Positions 25,685 to 34,109 of a DNA stretch of 64,000 bases are shown here, piece after piece. Within the stretch, counting starts at the first letter, position 1; the number at the start of each line of letters is the position of its first letter. The DNA is taken from assembly GCA_016707205.1 (NCBI GenBank), contig JADJHZ010000011.1, positions 46,680 to 110,679 of the forward strand, written 5' to 3'. The notes below the pieces were generated by a model. The model had not been told where the DNA came from and made no database searches. It was given only the letters and a program-made list of their open reading frames with translations. Source of the DNA: Haliscomenobacter sp. (lineage in GTDB: Bacteria > Bacteroidota > Bacteroidia > Chitinophagales > Saprospiraceae). The translations under genes were made by a program, and so were the position numbers.

Positions 25685-26874
25685 CCAACCCAAACCACCC
25701 CCACCCCAACCGGCATCAACGCGCTGAAGGCAAACAGCAGGAGGTAGTAGTGCGGAAGAAACCCTATCCGGAGCCAGAACAGCGTTCCCTGCAGGAATAA
25801 TAAGGCTTCGGAGAGTGCGACGCCGGCTACAAAGAGGGAAATGCCCAACCGGGTGGTTTTGCCCGAAAACCAGGATTTGGCCTCCTGGTCGAGGTAGGCG
25901 AAAAGGAACAGACTCAGCACCCCCAGCATGATCAGGTGCACAAATCCGATCACGAAATTCCGGATGGTGTAGGCCATCTTGGCTACAGCAGGGACCACCA
26001 CCGCCGCCTGGATCAATACTTTTCCGATAAAGGAGAATAACGCCAGCCGCCACAACCCAAACGTCCAGGGCGCTACCTGCCCACGAATGGACTTCAGAGC
26101 GGGGACAACCGTTTTGCGAAGCACCCATAGCGCGGCAAGCTGGAGCAACACCCCTATGCTGTTGAGGGCAAACACCCCAGGGTGCGGGTTCGACCAGGCT
26201 ACCGCCAGCGCGAAGGTCAGTATCGTGGAAGCGATCAGCAAATTCCGGAAATCCTTCTGCCGGTTTGGATCCAGCTCAATGCCCCTCGTTTCCAGCCACC
26301 GGAAAAACAGGGCCAACGCCCCAAACAGGAACCAACCGTTAAACTGGAAATGGAGAAAAAACTGAACCGACGTATAATACCAGGCCGACCCCCGGAAAGA
26401 CGACACCATCAAGGGGCCCATCGCCCATACCCCCAGCGTGGATAGCACCATCCAGAACAACGCCAGGCGGATAAAACCGGCGCTGTAGCTCTTCACCCCG
26501 CGCAAATCGCGCAGAAACTGCCCCGCAAAAATATAGGAAAGGAGGATGTGGAGGGTCGAAAAGAAAATAGATACCGGCCCGTATCCCTGAACCGGAAAGC
26601 TGACGAACATCCCGATTACCGCTACCTGCGTACTCCAGAACACCCAGGAGTAAAGCGGTTTTTTTTGGTCTTCTTCTTTTAAAAATACCGGGATCATCAG
26701 CGAATATAAAGCCATGTAGATCCACCCCAGCATGGCTCCGTGAGAATGCCCATGAAGAAACGCCTTGAATTTCAAACCGGGAATCTCCTGAACAAAGGCA
26801 TAGCGCATGACGACCCCCATAATGGCGGCAATCAGGAAATTGAACAGGGCAGTGCGTATCCAGAGGGATTTCAT
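25660..26874 (-). CDS. Heme-copper-oxidase-like integral membrane protein (NnrS-like), nos-associated
   Basis: 404 residues with about 12 hydrophobic helices. Histidines sit in the pattern of a heme-binding membrane protein: HGHSHGAMLGWIYMALYSL, LHILLSYIFAG, FFLHFQFNGWFLFGALAL, and FVHLIMLGVLSLFLF. It looks like a divergent relative of oxidase subunit I or NnrS. It lies 52 bases downstream of a cytochrome c lipoprotein gene and back to back with the nos operon, which suggests a part in electron transfer to NosZ or in NO handling; that is inference. Its C-terminal codons are part of an octamer array, so the tail length may vary between strains. Confidence 0.75.
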   Translation of the reverse strand: MKSLWIRTALFNFLIAAIMGVVMRYAFVQEIPGLKFKAFLHGHSHGAMLGWIYMALYSLMIPVFLKEEDQKKPLYSWVFWSTQVAVIGMFVSFPVQGYGPVSIFFSTLHILLSYIFAGQFLRDLRGVKSYSAGFIRLALFWMVLSTLGVWAMGPLMVSSFRGSAWYYTSVQFFLHFQFNGWFLFGALALFFRWLETRGIELDPNRQKDFRNLLIASTILTFALAVAWSNPHPGVFALNSIGVLLQLAALWVLRKTVVPALKSIRGQVAPWTFGLWRLALFSFIGKVLIQAAVVVPAVAKMAYTIRNFVIGFVHLIMLGVLSLFLFAYLDQEAKSWFSGKTTRLGISLFVAGVALSEALLFLQGTLFWLRIGFLPHYYLLLFAFSALMPVGVGVVWVGAFRRPGV

Positions 26875-26926
26875 AGAAAGGACGATAGGTTAACAGGGAG
26901 GCGCCAAGGAGCCCCCCTTTTTTATT

Positions 26927-27403
26927 TTACTTTCCTGCCGGTTTGCCGTCGTTGGCATACATGAACTCCAGAATATCCCGGGCGTCGCCGATGGATACGT
27001 TCTGGTTGGGCATACGGGTGAGGCATTCTTCCAGCAAAGCTCGGGCAGCCGGATCTTCTTCCAGCATCACCTCCACATTGGTGATCATGTTCATGATCCA
27101 TTCCGGCTTGCGCTGGGAAGTAATCCCTTTCCAGCCCGGGCCAACCACCCGCTGGTCGGTGAGCTGATGGCATGCCGAGCATTTCATGTCGTAAATCGAT
27201 TCACCCCGGGATACCATATCCGGCTTGAGCGGATCGTTCAGCTCGACCGATTTGATTTCGCCGACGCCCATGCCGTCGTCCACCGGTTCATCAGCGACCA
27301 TACTTTGAGGAGGAGGGGTGGAAGCGCTTCCTTCGCTACCGGATTTTCCGCCGCAAGCGCTGAGCGCCACTCCAACCAGAAATAATAGCAATGTCTTTTT
27401 CAT
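26927..27403 (-). CDS. Cytochrome c lipoprotein
   Basis: 158-residue periplasmic, membrane-anchored monoheme cytochrome c. Lipobox LSAC at C17, a flexible acidic linker to about residue 60, then heme attachment C75-S-A-C78-H79 and a likely axial Met in LTRMPNQN. Upstream of the heme-copper-like membrane protein in one operon, and next to rrf2 and nosZ, so it is a good candidate electron donor to NosZ or to the membrane protein. No NosC gene is otherwise visible in the cluster. Confidence 0.88.
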   Translation of the reverse strand: MKKTLLLFLVGVALSACGGKSGSEGSASTPPPQSMVADEPVDDGMGVGEIKSVELNDPLKPDMVSRGESIYDMKCSACHQLTDQRVVGPGWKGITSQRKPEWIMNMITNVEVMLEEDPAARALLEECLTRMPNQNVSIGDARDILEFMYANDGKPAGK

Positions 27404-27442
27404 GTTTTGTAGTTGTTTATGTTAGGTAAAATGGATTCTGGT

Positions 27443-27529
27443 TTAGACGTTAGCTGTTAGACGTTGGACGTTGGACGTTAGATCTAACGTCTAAGGTCTA
27501 ACAGCTAACGTCTAACATCTAACGTCTAT
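27443..27529. terminator. TAGACGTTA-family hairpin after rrf2
   Basis: Left half with TTAGACGTTAGCTGTTAGAC-type units, right half with the mirror CTAACAGCTAACGTCTAAC units, touching the rrf2 stop at 27529. Long imperfect stem. Confidence 0.65.
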
Positions 27530-27954
27530 TAAACGCTCAATCCTTCCTGGCTCACCTGGGCGGCGATCTCGGCAACCGTCTTTTTTCCCACCATCTGGAG
27601 CAACCCTTCGCGGTAAATGAAGGCTTGGGTATGCAAAGGACAAGGATTTTCCGAGGAGCACACCGGCAACCCCAGGATACAAGCCGAAAAGACCTCCGGG
27701 CCATCAATACACTCCACCACTTTGCGGAGGGGTTCATTCCGGTTTTTTTCGCTTAGGAAGAACCCTCCATTGGGACCCTTTATCGATGAAACCAAGTTAT
27801 TGCGGGTGAGCTGTTGCAGCAGTTTGGCCAAAAACGGTCCCGGCACGTCCAGCGTATCCGAGATTTCCTTTACCCCTACCCGCTGATCGGGCGAGGTTTT
27901 ATAGGCCATATAAAGTACGGCGCGAATAGCGTATTTGCAAGATTTAGAAAACAT
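27529..27954 (-). CDS. Rrf2-family Fe-S transcription regulator (NsrR-like)
   Basis: 141 residues with an N-terminal winged helix (MFSKSCKYAIRAVLYMAY; VKEISDTLDVPGPFLAKLLQ) and a Cys cluster in the C-terminal half (SACILGLPVCSSENPCPLH) that fits the three-cysteine Fe-S site of Rrf2/NsrR/IscR proteins. It is divergent from nosZ across 155 bases containing two candidate operators and both promoters. Likely represses or activates nosZ in response to NO or oxygen state; direct proof is lacking. Confidence 0.88.
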   Translation of the reverse strand: MFSKSCKYAIRAVLYMAYKTSPDQRVGVKEISDTLDVPGPFLAKLLQQLTRNNLVSSIKGPNGGFFLSEKNRNEPLRKVVECIDGPEVFSACILGLPVCSSENPCPLHTQAFIYREGLLQMVGKKTVAEIAAQVSQEGLSV

Positions 27955-27972
27955 AATCTACTTTTTTCAATC

Positions 27973-27980
27973 CAAAGATA
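27973..27980 (-). promoter_or_regulatory. -7 box (TATCTTTG) for rrf2
   Basis: Exact TAnnTTTG match about 19 bases before the rrf2 start. Confidence 0.5.
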
Positions 27981-27997
27981 ATGCCTTTTTTCATTAA

Positions 27998-28019
27998 AAA
28001 AAGATATAAAAGTCTTTTT
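27998..28019. promoter_or_regulatory. Candidate Rrf2 operator 1
   Basis: AAAAAGA and TCTTTTT arms around an 8-base spacer, lying in the -33 zones of both divergent promoters. Confidence 0.4.
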
Positions 28020-28037
28020 ATCTTAAAAATGTTTTCC

Positions 28038-28045
28038 TATCTTTG
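28038..28045 (+). promoter_or_regulatory. -7 box (TATCTTTG) for the nosZ operon
   Basis: Exact TAnnTTTG match 64 bases before the nosZ ATG. No TTG at the -33 distance, in line with a promoter that needs an activator. Confidence 0.55.
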
Positions 28046-28052
28046 TTTTATT

Positions 28053-28070
28053 AAAGATTAAATCATCTTT
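28053..28070. promoter_or_regulatory. Candidate Rrf2 operator 2
   Basis: AAAGATTAAATCATCTTT: 6-bp arms AAAGAT/ATCTTT with a 6-base spacer, placed at about +1 to +20 of the nosZ transcript, where a repressor would block initiation. Confidence 0.5.
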
Positions 28071-28109
28071 TTATCCTTTAATGAAATTCATTCATCAAAT
28101 CCTTATTAT

Positions 28110-30101
28110 ATGAAGAACCTAATGTTAAAAAAGCCCCTGCTGCTATTCGCGCTGACGTTGCTGGGCATGAGCCTGGTAACCAGTTGCGGCCAGAAAGGCT
28201 CCTCAGCAGGCAAAGGCGGCGCGCTGGGCAGCGATGCGGCCGCAGCAACCTATGTCGCCCCTGGCGAGTACGATGCGTATTATGCGTTCCTCTCCGGCGG
28301 ATTTTCCGGCCAGATCAGCGTCTATGGATTGCCTTCCGGAAGGTTGTTCAAGGTGATCCCTGTTTTTTCCCTCGATCCGGAAAAAGGGTATGGGTTCAAC
28401 GAAGAGACCAAGCCGCTACTGAACACCTCTTTTGGCTTCATTCCCTGGGATGACGCCCACCACCCCGAGCTTTCCCAAACCAATGGGGAAACCGACGGCC
28501 GCTGGTGCTTCATCAATGGCAACAACACCCCCCGGATTGCACGGATCGATCTGACGACCTTTGAAACCGCGGAAATCATCGAGATCCCGAACTCGGGCGG
28601 CAACCACTCCTCCCCTTTCACTACTGAAAATACCGAGTATGTCGTAGCCGGTACGCGTTTTGGGGTTCCCTTCCCGCAGAAAGACGTTTCTATTGACAGT
28701 TACGCCGAGGAATTCAAAGGCGCGCTGACCTACATCAGCGTAGACAAAGAATCCGGCAATATGGACGTGGCCTTCCAGGTTCTACTCCCCGCATTCAACT
28801 ACGACCTCGCCCACTCCGGCAAAGGAAAATCCCACGGCTGGACCTTCTTCACCAGCTACAACACCGAATTAAAAAACACCTTGCTGGAAGTGAACGCTTC
28901 CCAAAACGACAAAGACTTTATCGCGGCGGTGAACTGGAAAAAAGCCGAAGAGTACATCAAACAAGGGAAATTCAAAGAAATGCCCGCCCGCTATGCCGAC
29001 AATGAATATGACGAAAGCACGCACACGGCCAAGTCGACCATCAAAAACAAGGTAAAGGTGCTTATTCCGGAAGAATGCCCCGGGTTGGTGTACTTCCTCC
29101 CAACGCCCAAATCTCCCCACGGGGTCGATGTCGATCCAACAGGAGAATACATTGTTGGAAATGGCAAGCTCTCTGCCGACATGTCGGTACACTCGTTCAC
29201 CAAGGTGTTAAAAGCTATTGAAAACAAAGCGTTCGAAACGACGATCGACGGCGTTCCCGTACTGAAGTACGAAGAAATCCTGGCCGGCGTGGTACAGAAA
29301 CCAGGGCTTGGCCCACTGCACACCGAGTTCGACGGCAAAGGCAATGCATACACGACGTTTTTCATCTCCTCGGAAGTAGTAAAATGGAAACTCGGCACCT
29401 GGGAGGTCGTCGATCGCGCCCCTTGTTACTATTCCGTAGGCCACCTGATGATCCCCGGGGGAGATTCCCGGAAACCCGATGGAAAGTACCTGGTTGCATT
29501 GAACAAGATTACCAAGGACCGCTATTTGCCCACTGGCCCGGAATTGACGCAATCGGCTCAGCTGTATGACATTTCCGGCGAAAAAATGAAGCTGCTGCTC
29601 GATTTCCCCACCATTGGCGAGCCGCACTACGCCCAGGGGATTGCCGCTTCCAAGCTCATTGAGCGGTCCAAGAAGATCTATCCGATTGAAGAAAACAAGC
29701 ACCCTTACGCCGCGCTTGGGGAGAAACAGACCAAGGTGGTGCGCGAAGGCAATACCGTTCATGTCTATATGACCATGATCCGAAGCCACTTCTCCCCTGA
29801 CAATATCGAAGGGATTAAAGTTGGGGATAAAGTGTATTTCCACGTAACCAACCTGGAACAGGATTGGGATACCCCGCACGGATTCTCCGTCATGGGGGCC
29901 CGGAATGCAGAATTGCTGATCATGCCCGGCCAAACAGAAACCTTGCTTTGGGAGCCCGATCGTATCGGCGTGTTCCCCTTCTACTGCACCGACTTCTGCT
30001 CCGCGTTACACCAGGAAATGCAAGGGTACATTCGGGTATCTCCTGCCAATTCCGATGTCGCGCTGAAATGGAAACTCGGCGATAAAGCTTCTGTTCAATA
30101 A
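28110..30101 (+). CDS. nosZ: Nitrous oxide reductase, clade II (lipoprotein type)
   Basis: Periplasmic multicopper enzyme reducing N2O to N2. 663 residues. Signal peptide is lipoprotein type with lipobox LVTSC (about C29) and has no twin arginine, the mark of the clade II Sec-exported enzyme. The N-terminal seven-bladed propeller carries the CuZ histidines: DDAHHPELS, GGNHSSPF, DLAHSGKGKSHGW, KSPHGVDVDP, GPLHTEFDGKG, GEPHYAQG. The C-terminal cupredoxin domain has the CuA ligands DTPHGF and C626-TDF-C630-SAL-H634-QE-M637. First gene of the nos operon and the last regulated point after the Rrf2 site. Complete and intact. Confidence 0.97.
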   Translation: MKNLMLKKPLLLFALTLLGMSLVTSCGQKGSSAGKGGALGSDAAAATYVAPGEYDAYYAFLSGGFSGQISVYGLPSGRLFKVIPVFSLDPEKGYGFNEETKPLLNTSFGFIPWDDAHHPELSQTNGETDGRWCFINGNNTPRIARIDLTTFETAEIIEIPNSGGNHSSPFTTENTEYVVAGTRFGVPFPQKDVSIDSYAEEFKGALTYISVDKESGNMDVAFQVLLPAFNYDLAHSGKGKSHGWTFFTSYNTELKNTLLEVNASQNDKDFIAAVNWKKAEEYIKQGKFKEMPARYADNEYDESTHTAKSTIKNKVKVLIPEECPGLVYFLPTPKSPHGVDVDPTGEYIVGNGKLSADMSVHSFTKVLKAIENKAFETTIDGVPVLKYEEILAGVVQKPGLGPLHTEFDGKGNAYTTFFISSEVVKWKLGTWEVVDRAPCYYSVGHLMIPGGDSRKPDGKYLVALNKITKDRYLPTGPELTQSAQLYDISGEKMKLLLDFPTIGEPHYAQGIAASKLIERSKKIYPIEENKHPYAALGEKQTKVVREGNTVHVYMTMIRSHFSPDNIEGIKVGDKVYFHVTNLEQDWDTPHGFSVMGARNAELLIMPGQTETLLWEPDRIGVFPFYCTDFCSALHQEMQGYIRVSPANSDVALKWKLGDKASVQ

Positions 30102-30201
30102 GGGCTTAAGAAGTAGCGGGACCTGGAGAACGGAATGACCGTGCTCCGGGTCCCCTAAACCATGCTCCGCTTTTCAAAAAGCAAACCCAACCATTCCAAT
30201 C

Positions 30202-30825
30202 ATGAAACGGATTCCTCAACTGCTCATGGCCCTTGGCGCCCTACTGCTTGCTTCCCTGTTCGTGTGGCCGATGTGGAAAATTGTCCTTTATGCTCCCCAA
30301 TATCCGGACGGAGTACACATGCATATCTGGATCAACAAACTCGGAGGCTCCACCCCGGGCACCCTTCAAAATGTCAACATCCTCAACCACTACGTGGGTA
30401 TGAAGATGATCGAACCGGATTCCATTGCGGAACTGCAATACTTCCAGTATATCATTATGGCCATGATCGCTCTGGGCTTACTGGCCGCTTTAATCAACAA
30501 GCGGCAGGTGTTTTTGGCATGGACGGTACTGATGGTCATTCTCGCTATCGCAGGGATCTACGACTTCTATTTATGGGAATACGACTATGGCCATTCCCTA
30601 AGCGACGATGCGCCCATCAAGATTCCAGGGGCCTCTTTTCAACCTCCGGTCTTTGGGCGGAAGGTCATTCTCAACTTTATCGCCGTTTCCCTGCCGCATA
30701 TCGGCGGGTATTTAACTGGATTGGGAATGGCCTTTGGAGGGTTGGCCTGGTATTTGAAACGCAAAAACGACCGAAATGAAAAACGCACTTTTTCTGCTGA
30801 CGTTGCTGCTGCTCAGCGGGTGTAA
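30202..30825 (+). CDS. NosB-like membrane protein of the nos operon
   Basis: 205 residues with four hydrophobic helices (about 5-25, 85-102, 108-125, 160-190). A His-rich outer loop follows helix 1 (VHMHIWINKLGG, NILNHYVGMKM), which might hold metal or heme. Position between nosZ and nosL matches the membrane protein called NosB in clade II clusters; sequence identity to NosB cannot be checked here. Its 3' end overlaps nosL by 50 bases, which argues for translational coupling. An ATG at 30162 in another frame is not used. Confidence 0.8.
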   Translation: MKRIPQLLMALGALLLASLFVWPMWKIVLYAPQYPDGVHMHIWINKLGGSTPGTLQNVNILNHYVGMKMIEPDSIAELQYFQYIIMAMIALGLLAALINKRQVFLAWTVLMVILAIAGIYDFYLWEYDYGHSLSDDAPIKIPGASFQPPVFGRKVILNFIAVSLPHIGGYLTGLGMAFGGLAWYLKRKNDRNEKRTFSADVAAAQRV

Positions 30826-31228
30826 ACCAACAGCAAAACCCATCGAATACGGCGCCGACGTATGCGCGTATTGTAAAATGACCATTGTCGGCCGCCAGCA
30901 CGGGGCTGAGGTAGTGACCAAAAAAGGAAGGGTATATAAATTCGATGCCATCGAGTGCCTGGTCAATTACATAGCGCAACAAAGCGCCGAACCTTTCGCA
31001 TTGTTCCTGGTCAACGACTATATGCTACCCGGAGAACTCATCGATGCCCGCACCGCTACCTACCTCATCAGCAGGGGCGTGCCCAGCCCGATGGGCGCGT
31101 TCCTGAGCGGTTTTGGCGATGAAGCCGATGCCCGGGCGGTGCAAGCGTCCAAAGGAGGCGGCCTATATTCCTGGGAACAACTCCAGCGCCTCCGCCAGGA
31201 TAAAGGATTCCTCGGCCCAGCCGAGTGA
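30776..31228 (+). CDS. nosL: NosL, copper chaperone lipoprotein
   Basis: 150 residues. Lipobox LLLSGC (about C16) followed by the Cu(I)-binding segment ADVCAYCKMTIVGRQHGAEV and the NosL fold (KGRVYKFDAIECLVNYI, NDYMLPGELIDARTATYL, PMGAFLSGFG). It delivers copper to apo-NosZ in the periplasm, anchored in the outer or inner membrane. It overlaps the upstream gene by 50 bases and precedes nosD. Confidence 0.95.
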   Translation: MKNALFLLTLLLLSGCKPTAKPIEYGADVCAYCKMTIVGRQHGAEVVTKKGRVYKFDAIECLVNYIAQQSAEPFALFLVNDYMLPGELIDARTATYLISRGVPSPMGAFLSGFGDEADARAVQASKGGGLYSWEQLQRLRQDKGFLGPAE

Positions 31229-31274
31229 TCCGGTAAAAAACCGGATGACCATCTACCGATTAAAAACGATAGCT

Positions 31275-32513
31275 ATGACCCACGCGCGCTTTGCCATCTT
31301 GTCCTTCTTACTCCTGGTCCCTTTATTCTCCCGGGCCCGGACGCTGGAGGTATGCGCTTCGTGCGCCTACCCAACCATCCAGCAAGCCCTGGATGCCAGC
31401 CAGGATGGGGACCAGATCGTCGTTAAAGCCGGAACCTACCTCCAACCCACGTTGTATATCGCCAAAGCGATCACGCTTTCCGGAGAAAACTACCCTATCC
31501 TGGAGGCGCCCAAAGGACAGGAAATCCTCGTCATCGATGCCGATGGGGTGACCGTAGAAGGGCTGCAACTCCAGAACCTTACCCCGAACTACTTAAAGGA
31601 CCTGGCTGCCATCCGCGTCCGCCGAAAAGGATTCTTCCGGATTCTCAACAACCGGCTGATCAACACCTTTTTTGCCATCTACCTGGAATATGCCCGTGAC
31701 GGGGAGGTAAGCGGGAATACGATCACCGGAACCGCCGTCAATGAACTATCTTCCGGCAACGGCATCCACGGATGGTACGGAGAATACGTCTGTATCGAAA
31801 ACAATACCATTAAAGGCCACCGCGACGGGATCTACCTCGAGTTCATGCACTTTTGTTCGGTCAGCGGCAACCACAGCGAGGCCAACGTCCGCTACGGCCT
31901 GCACTTTATGTTTTCCAACGACGACCACTATTCCAGGAATACGTTCCGGAAAAATGGGGCCGGCGTAGCCGTTATGTTTGGCAAACGCATCGGCATGACG
32001 GACAACCTCTTCGATTACAACTGGGGGCGATCGGCTTACGGGCTGCTCCTCAAAGAGATTTACGACGGCAAAATCGAGCGCAACCGCTTTGTTCAAAACA
32101 CCATTGGCATCCACATCGAAGGCGCATCCCGGGTCGAATACCATCAAAATACGTTCCAGCGCAACGGTTGGGCAGTCAAAATCGCCGGGGGATGCCTCGA
32201 TAACGATTTCGCCGGCAACACCTTCCTTTCCAACGCCATGGATTTCGTGCTGAACGGACGGGTAAATTCCAATACGTTCAATGGCAACTACTGGAGCGAA
32301 TATACCGGATACGACCTCGACCGCGATGGACTGGGCGACGTCCCCCACCGGCCCGTCAAGCTCTTTTCTTATATCGTTACCCGGACACCGGAATCCATCA
32401 TCCTTCTGCGCAGCCTGTTCATCGATTTGATGAACTTTTCGGAGAAAGTAAGTCCGGTATTCACCCCGGCAGACATCCTTGACCATAAACCCTTAATGCA
32501 TCCTCTACAATGA
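31275..32513 (+). CDS. nosD: NosD, periplasmic copper-cluster maturation protein
   Basis: 412 residues from ATG 31275 (MTHARFAILSFLLLVPLFSRA is a clear signal peptide); ATG 31245 is a possible alternative, while the frame open from 31113 overlaps nosL and is not used. After AYPTIQQALDASQDGDQIVV the protein is a right-handed beta helix of NosD/CASH repeats (GNTITGTAVNELSSGNGIHG, NNTIKGHRDGIYLEFMHF). It works with the NosFY transporter to assemble the CuZ site of NosZ. It overlaps nosF by 4 bases (ATGA). Confidence 0.95.
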   Translation: MTHARFAILSFLLLVPLFSRARTLEVCASCAYPTIQQALDASQDGDQIVVKAGTYLQPTLYIAKAITLSGENYPILEAPKGQEILVIDADGVTVEGLQLQNLTPNYLKDLAAIRVRRKGFFRILNNRLINTFFAIYLEYARDGEVSGNTITGTAVNELSSGNGIHGWYGEYVCIENNTIKGHRDGIYLEFMHFCSVSGNHSEANVRYGLHFMFSNDDHYSRNTFRKNGAGVAVMFGKRIGMTDNLFDYNWGRSAYGLLLKEIYDGKIERNRFVQNTIGIHIEGASRVEYHQNTFQRNGWAVKIAGGCLDNDFAGNTFLSNAMDFVLNGRVNSNTFNGNYWSEYTGYDLDRDGLGDVPHRPVKLFSYIVTRTPESIILLRSLFIDLMNFSEKVSPVFTPADILDHKPLMHPLQ

Positions 32514-33298
32514 TCGACCTCATCAACCTCCATAAGCGGTTTGGCAAACTTCAGGTGCTCCAGGGGATCAACCTGGAATTCCGGGAGCGTGGCAAGATCA
32601 GCGCCATCCTGGGACCCAACGGGTCAGGGAAAACGACCCTGATTAAAAGTATCCTCGGTATGGTCCTTCCCGAGAAAGGAGAGATCCGGGTCGATGGCCG
32701 GCCGGTCAAAGGGCAAAGCGCCTACCGGAGCCAGATCGGCTATTTGCCACAGATTGCCCAATTTCCCAATAACCTCACCGTGAAGGAAGTCATACACCTT
32801 ATCCGGGATATCCGGGGTCCCGGGGCTAACGAACAACCCTTTATTGGCTTGTTCGGCTTACAACCCTACCTCGACAAACGCCTGAACGCGCTTTCCGGCG
32901 GCACCAAGCAAAAGGTCAATCTTACCCTGGCCCTTATGTACGACAGCCCCATCCTCATCCTCGATGAGCCGACCGCCGGACTAGATCCCATCGCCCTCAT
33001 CCGCCTCAAAGATTTTTTACGCCAGGAGAAACAAAAGGGGAAACTCCTCTTGATTACCACCCACATCATCAGCCTGGTAGAAGAATTGGCCGACGAGATC
33101 GTCTTTCTCCTGGAAGGAAAGATCTACTTCCGCGGCGCCCCGGAAACCCTAAAAAACCAGTATAAGGAAAAAGATCTGGAACACGCGATTGCCGGCATCC
33201 TTACGCACCAGCAAAAAAACGATCATAACGAGCAGGGTCCCCCGGAAATCACCCCTTTTAAAAGTAAGATCCTTCACCCTGCTTTTTCCTGTAAATAA
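32510..33298 (+). CDS. nosF: NosF, ABC transporter ATPase
   Basis: 262 residues, cytoplasmic ATPase of the NosDFY complex. Walker A ILGPNGSGKTTLIKSI, signature LSGGTKQKVNLTLAL, Walker B ILILDEPTAGLDP and the switch His in ITTHIISLVEE are all present. Couples ATP hydrolysis to transfer of a sulfur species or copper-site component across the membrane. Start overlaps nosD by 4 bases; nosY follows after 11 bases. Confidence 0.95.
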   Translation: MIDLINLHKRFGKLQVLQGINLEFRERGKISAILGPNGSGKTTLIKSILGMVLPEKGEIRVDGRPVKGQSAYRSQIGYLPQIAQFPNNLTVKEVIHLIRDIRGPGANEQPFIGLFGLQPYLDKRLNALSGGTKQKVNLTLALMYDSPILILDEPTAGLDPIALIRLKDFLRQEKQKGKLLLITTHIISLVEELADEIVFLLEGKIYFRGAPETLKNQYKEKDLEHAIAGILTHQQKNDHNEQGPPEITPFKSKILHPAFSCK

Positions 33299-33309
33299 AC
33301 GAATCCACT

Positions 33310-34092
33310 ATGTTCAAGATCCTCCGATATAGTTTTTCCGACCTGATGCGTAGCCGCTGGACCTACTTTTACTTTGGCTTTTTCCTGCTGTTTACGCTGG
33401 GTTTACTGTTTCTCAGCAGCGATGTGGGCAAAGTAATCATCAGCCTGATGAACGTTATTCTCATTTTAGTCCCGCTGATCGCCACCATGTTCGGGATCAT
33501 GTTCTACTACAATTCCCGGGAGTTTACCGAACTGCTCCTGGCTCAACCATTGTCCAGGACCCAATTATTCATTGGTCAGTACCTGGGGCTGGCATTAAGT
33601 CTTTCTGCCAGTTTGCTGTTGGGCGTTGGCCTTCCTTTCCTGGTCTATGGGATCTTTATGAGCGCCGAGATATGGAATTTTGCCGTATTGCTGCTCAACG
33701 GGATCTTGTTGTCCTTCATCTTCTCCGGCATGGCGTTCTGGATCGCGCTACGCCACGAGAACCGGATCAAAGGGTTCGGGCTAGCCATTATGATGTGGTT
33801 GTTCTTTGCAGTGATCTACGACGGCATCTTCCTGCTCGGGTTGATGTGGTTCAGCGATTACCCGCTGGAATACGTCTCCCTGGGCGTCTCGCTGCTCAAC
33901 CCGATCGATCTGTCGCGGATCCTCATTTTGCTAAAACTCGACATCTCGGCGCTGATGGGATATACCGGGGCCGTTTTCGAAAAATTTCTTGGAACCGGTT
34001 TGGGCATCTCGCTGTCCTTCCTCAGTCTTGGGTTCTGGATACTACTGCCAACGGCCAATATCCGCCGGGTGGCGTTGAAAAAAGATTTTTAA
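33310..34092 (+). CDS. nosY: NosY, ABC transporter permease
   Basis: 260 residues, six transmembrane helices of the ABC-2 type (FYFGFFLLFTLGLLFLSS; LIATMFGIMFYYNSREFTEL; FSGMAFWIALRHENRIKGFG). Conserved NosY segment near SLLNPIDLSRILILLKLDIS. Membrane part of NosDFY. It is followed by the ric gene after 17 bases. Confidence 0.95.
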   Translation: MFKILRYSFSDLMRSRWTYFYFGFFLLFTLGLLFLSSDVGKVIISLMNVILILVPLIATMFGIMFYYNSREFTELLLAQPLSRTQLFIGQYLGLALSLSASLLLGVGLPFLVYGIFMSAEIWNFAVLLLNGILLSFIFSGMAFWIALRHENRIKGFGLAIMMWLFFAVIYDGIFLLGLMWFSDYPLEYVSLGVSLLNPIDLSRILILLKLDISALMGYTGAVFEKFLGTGLGISLSFLSLGFWILLPTANIRRVALKKDF

Positions 34093-34109
34093 CTTTAAAA
34101 AATATTCCG

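Noticed and set aside
33672..34109. Long N-terminal extension of the RIC frame
   Set aside because: It overlaps nosY in another frame; RIC homology begins at ATG 34110.
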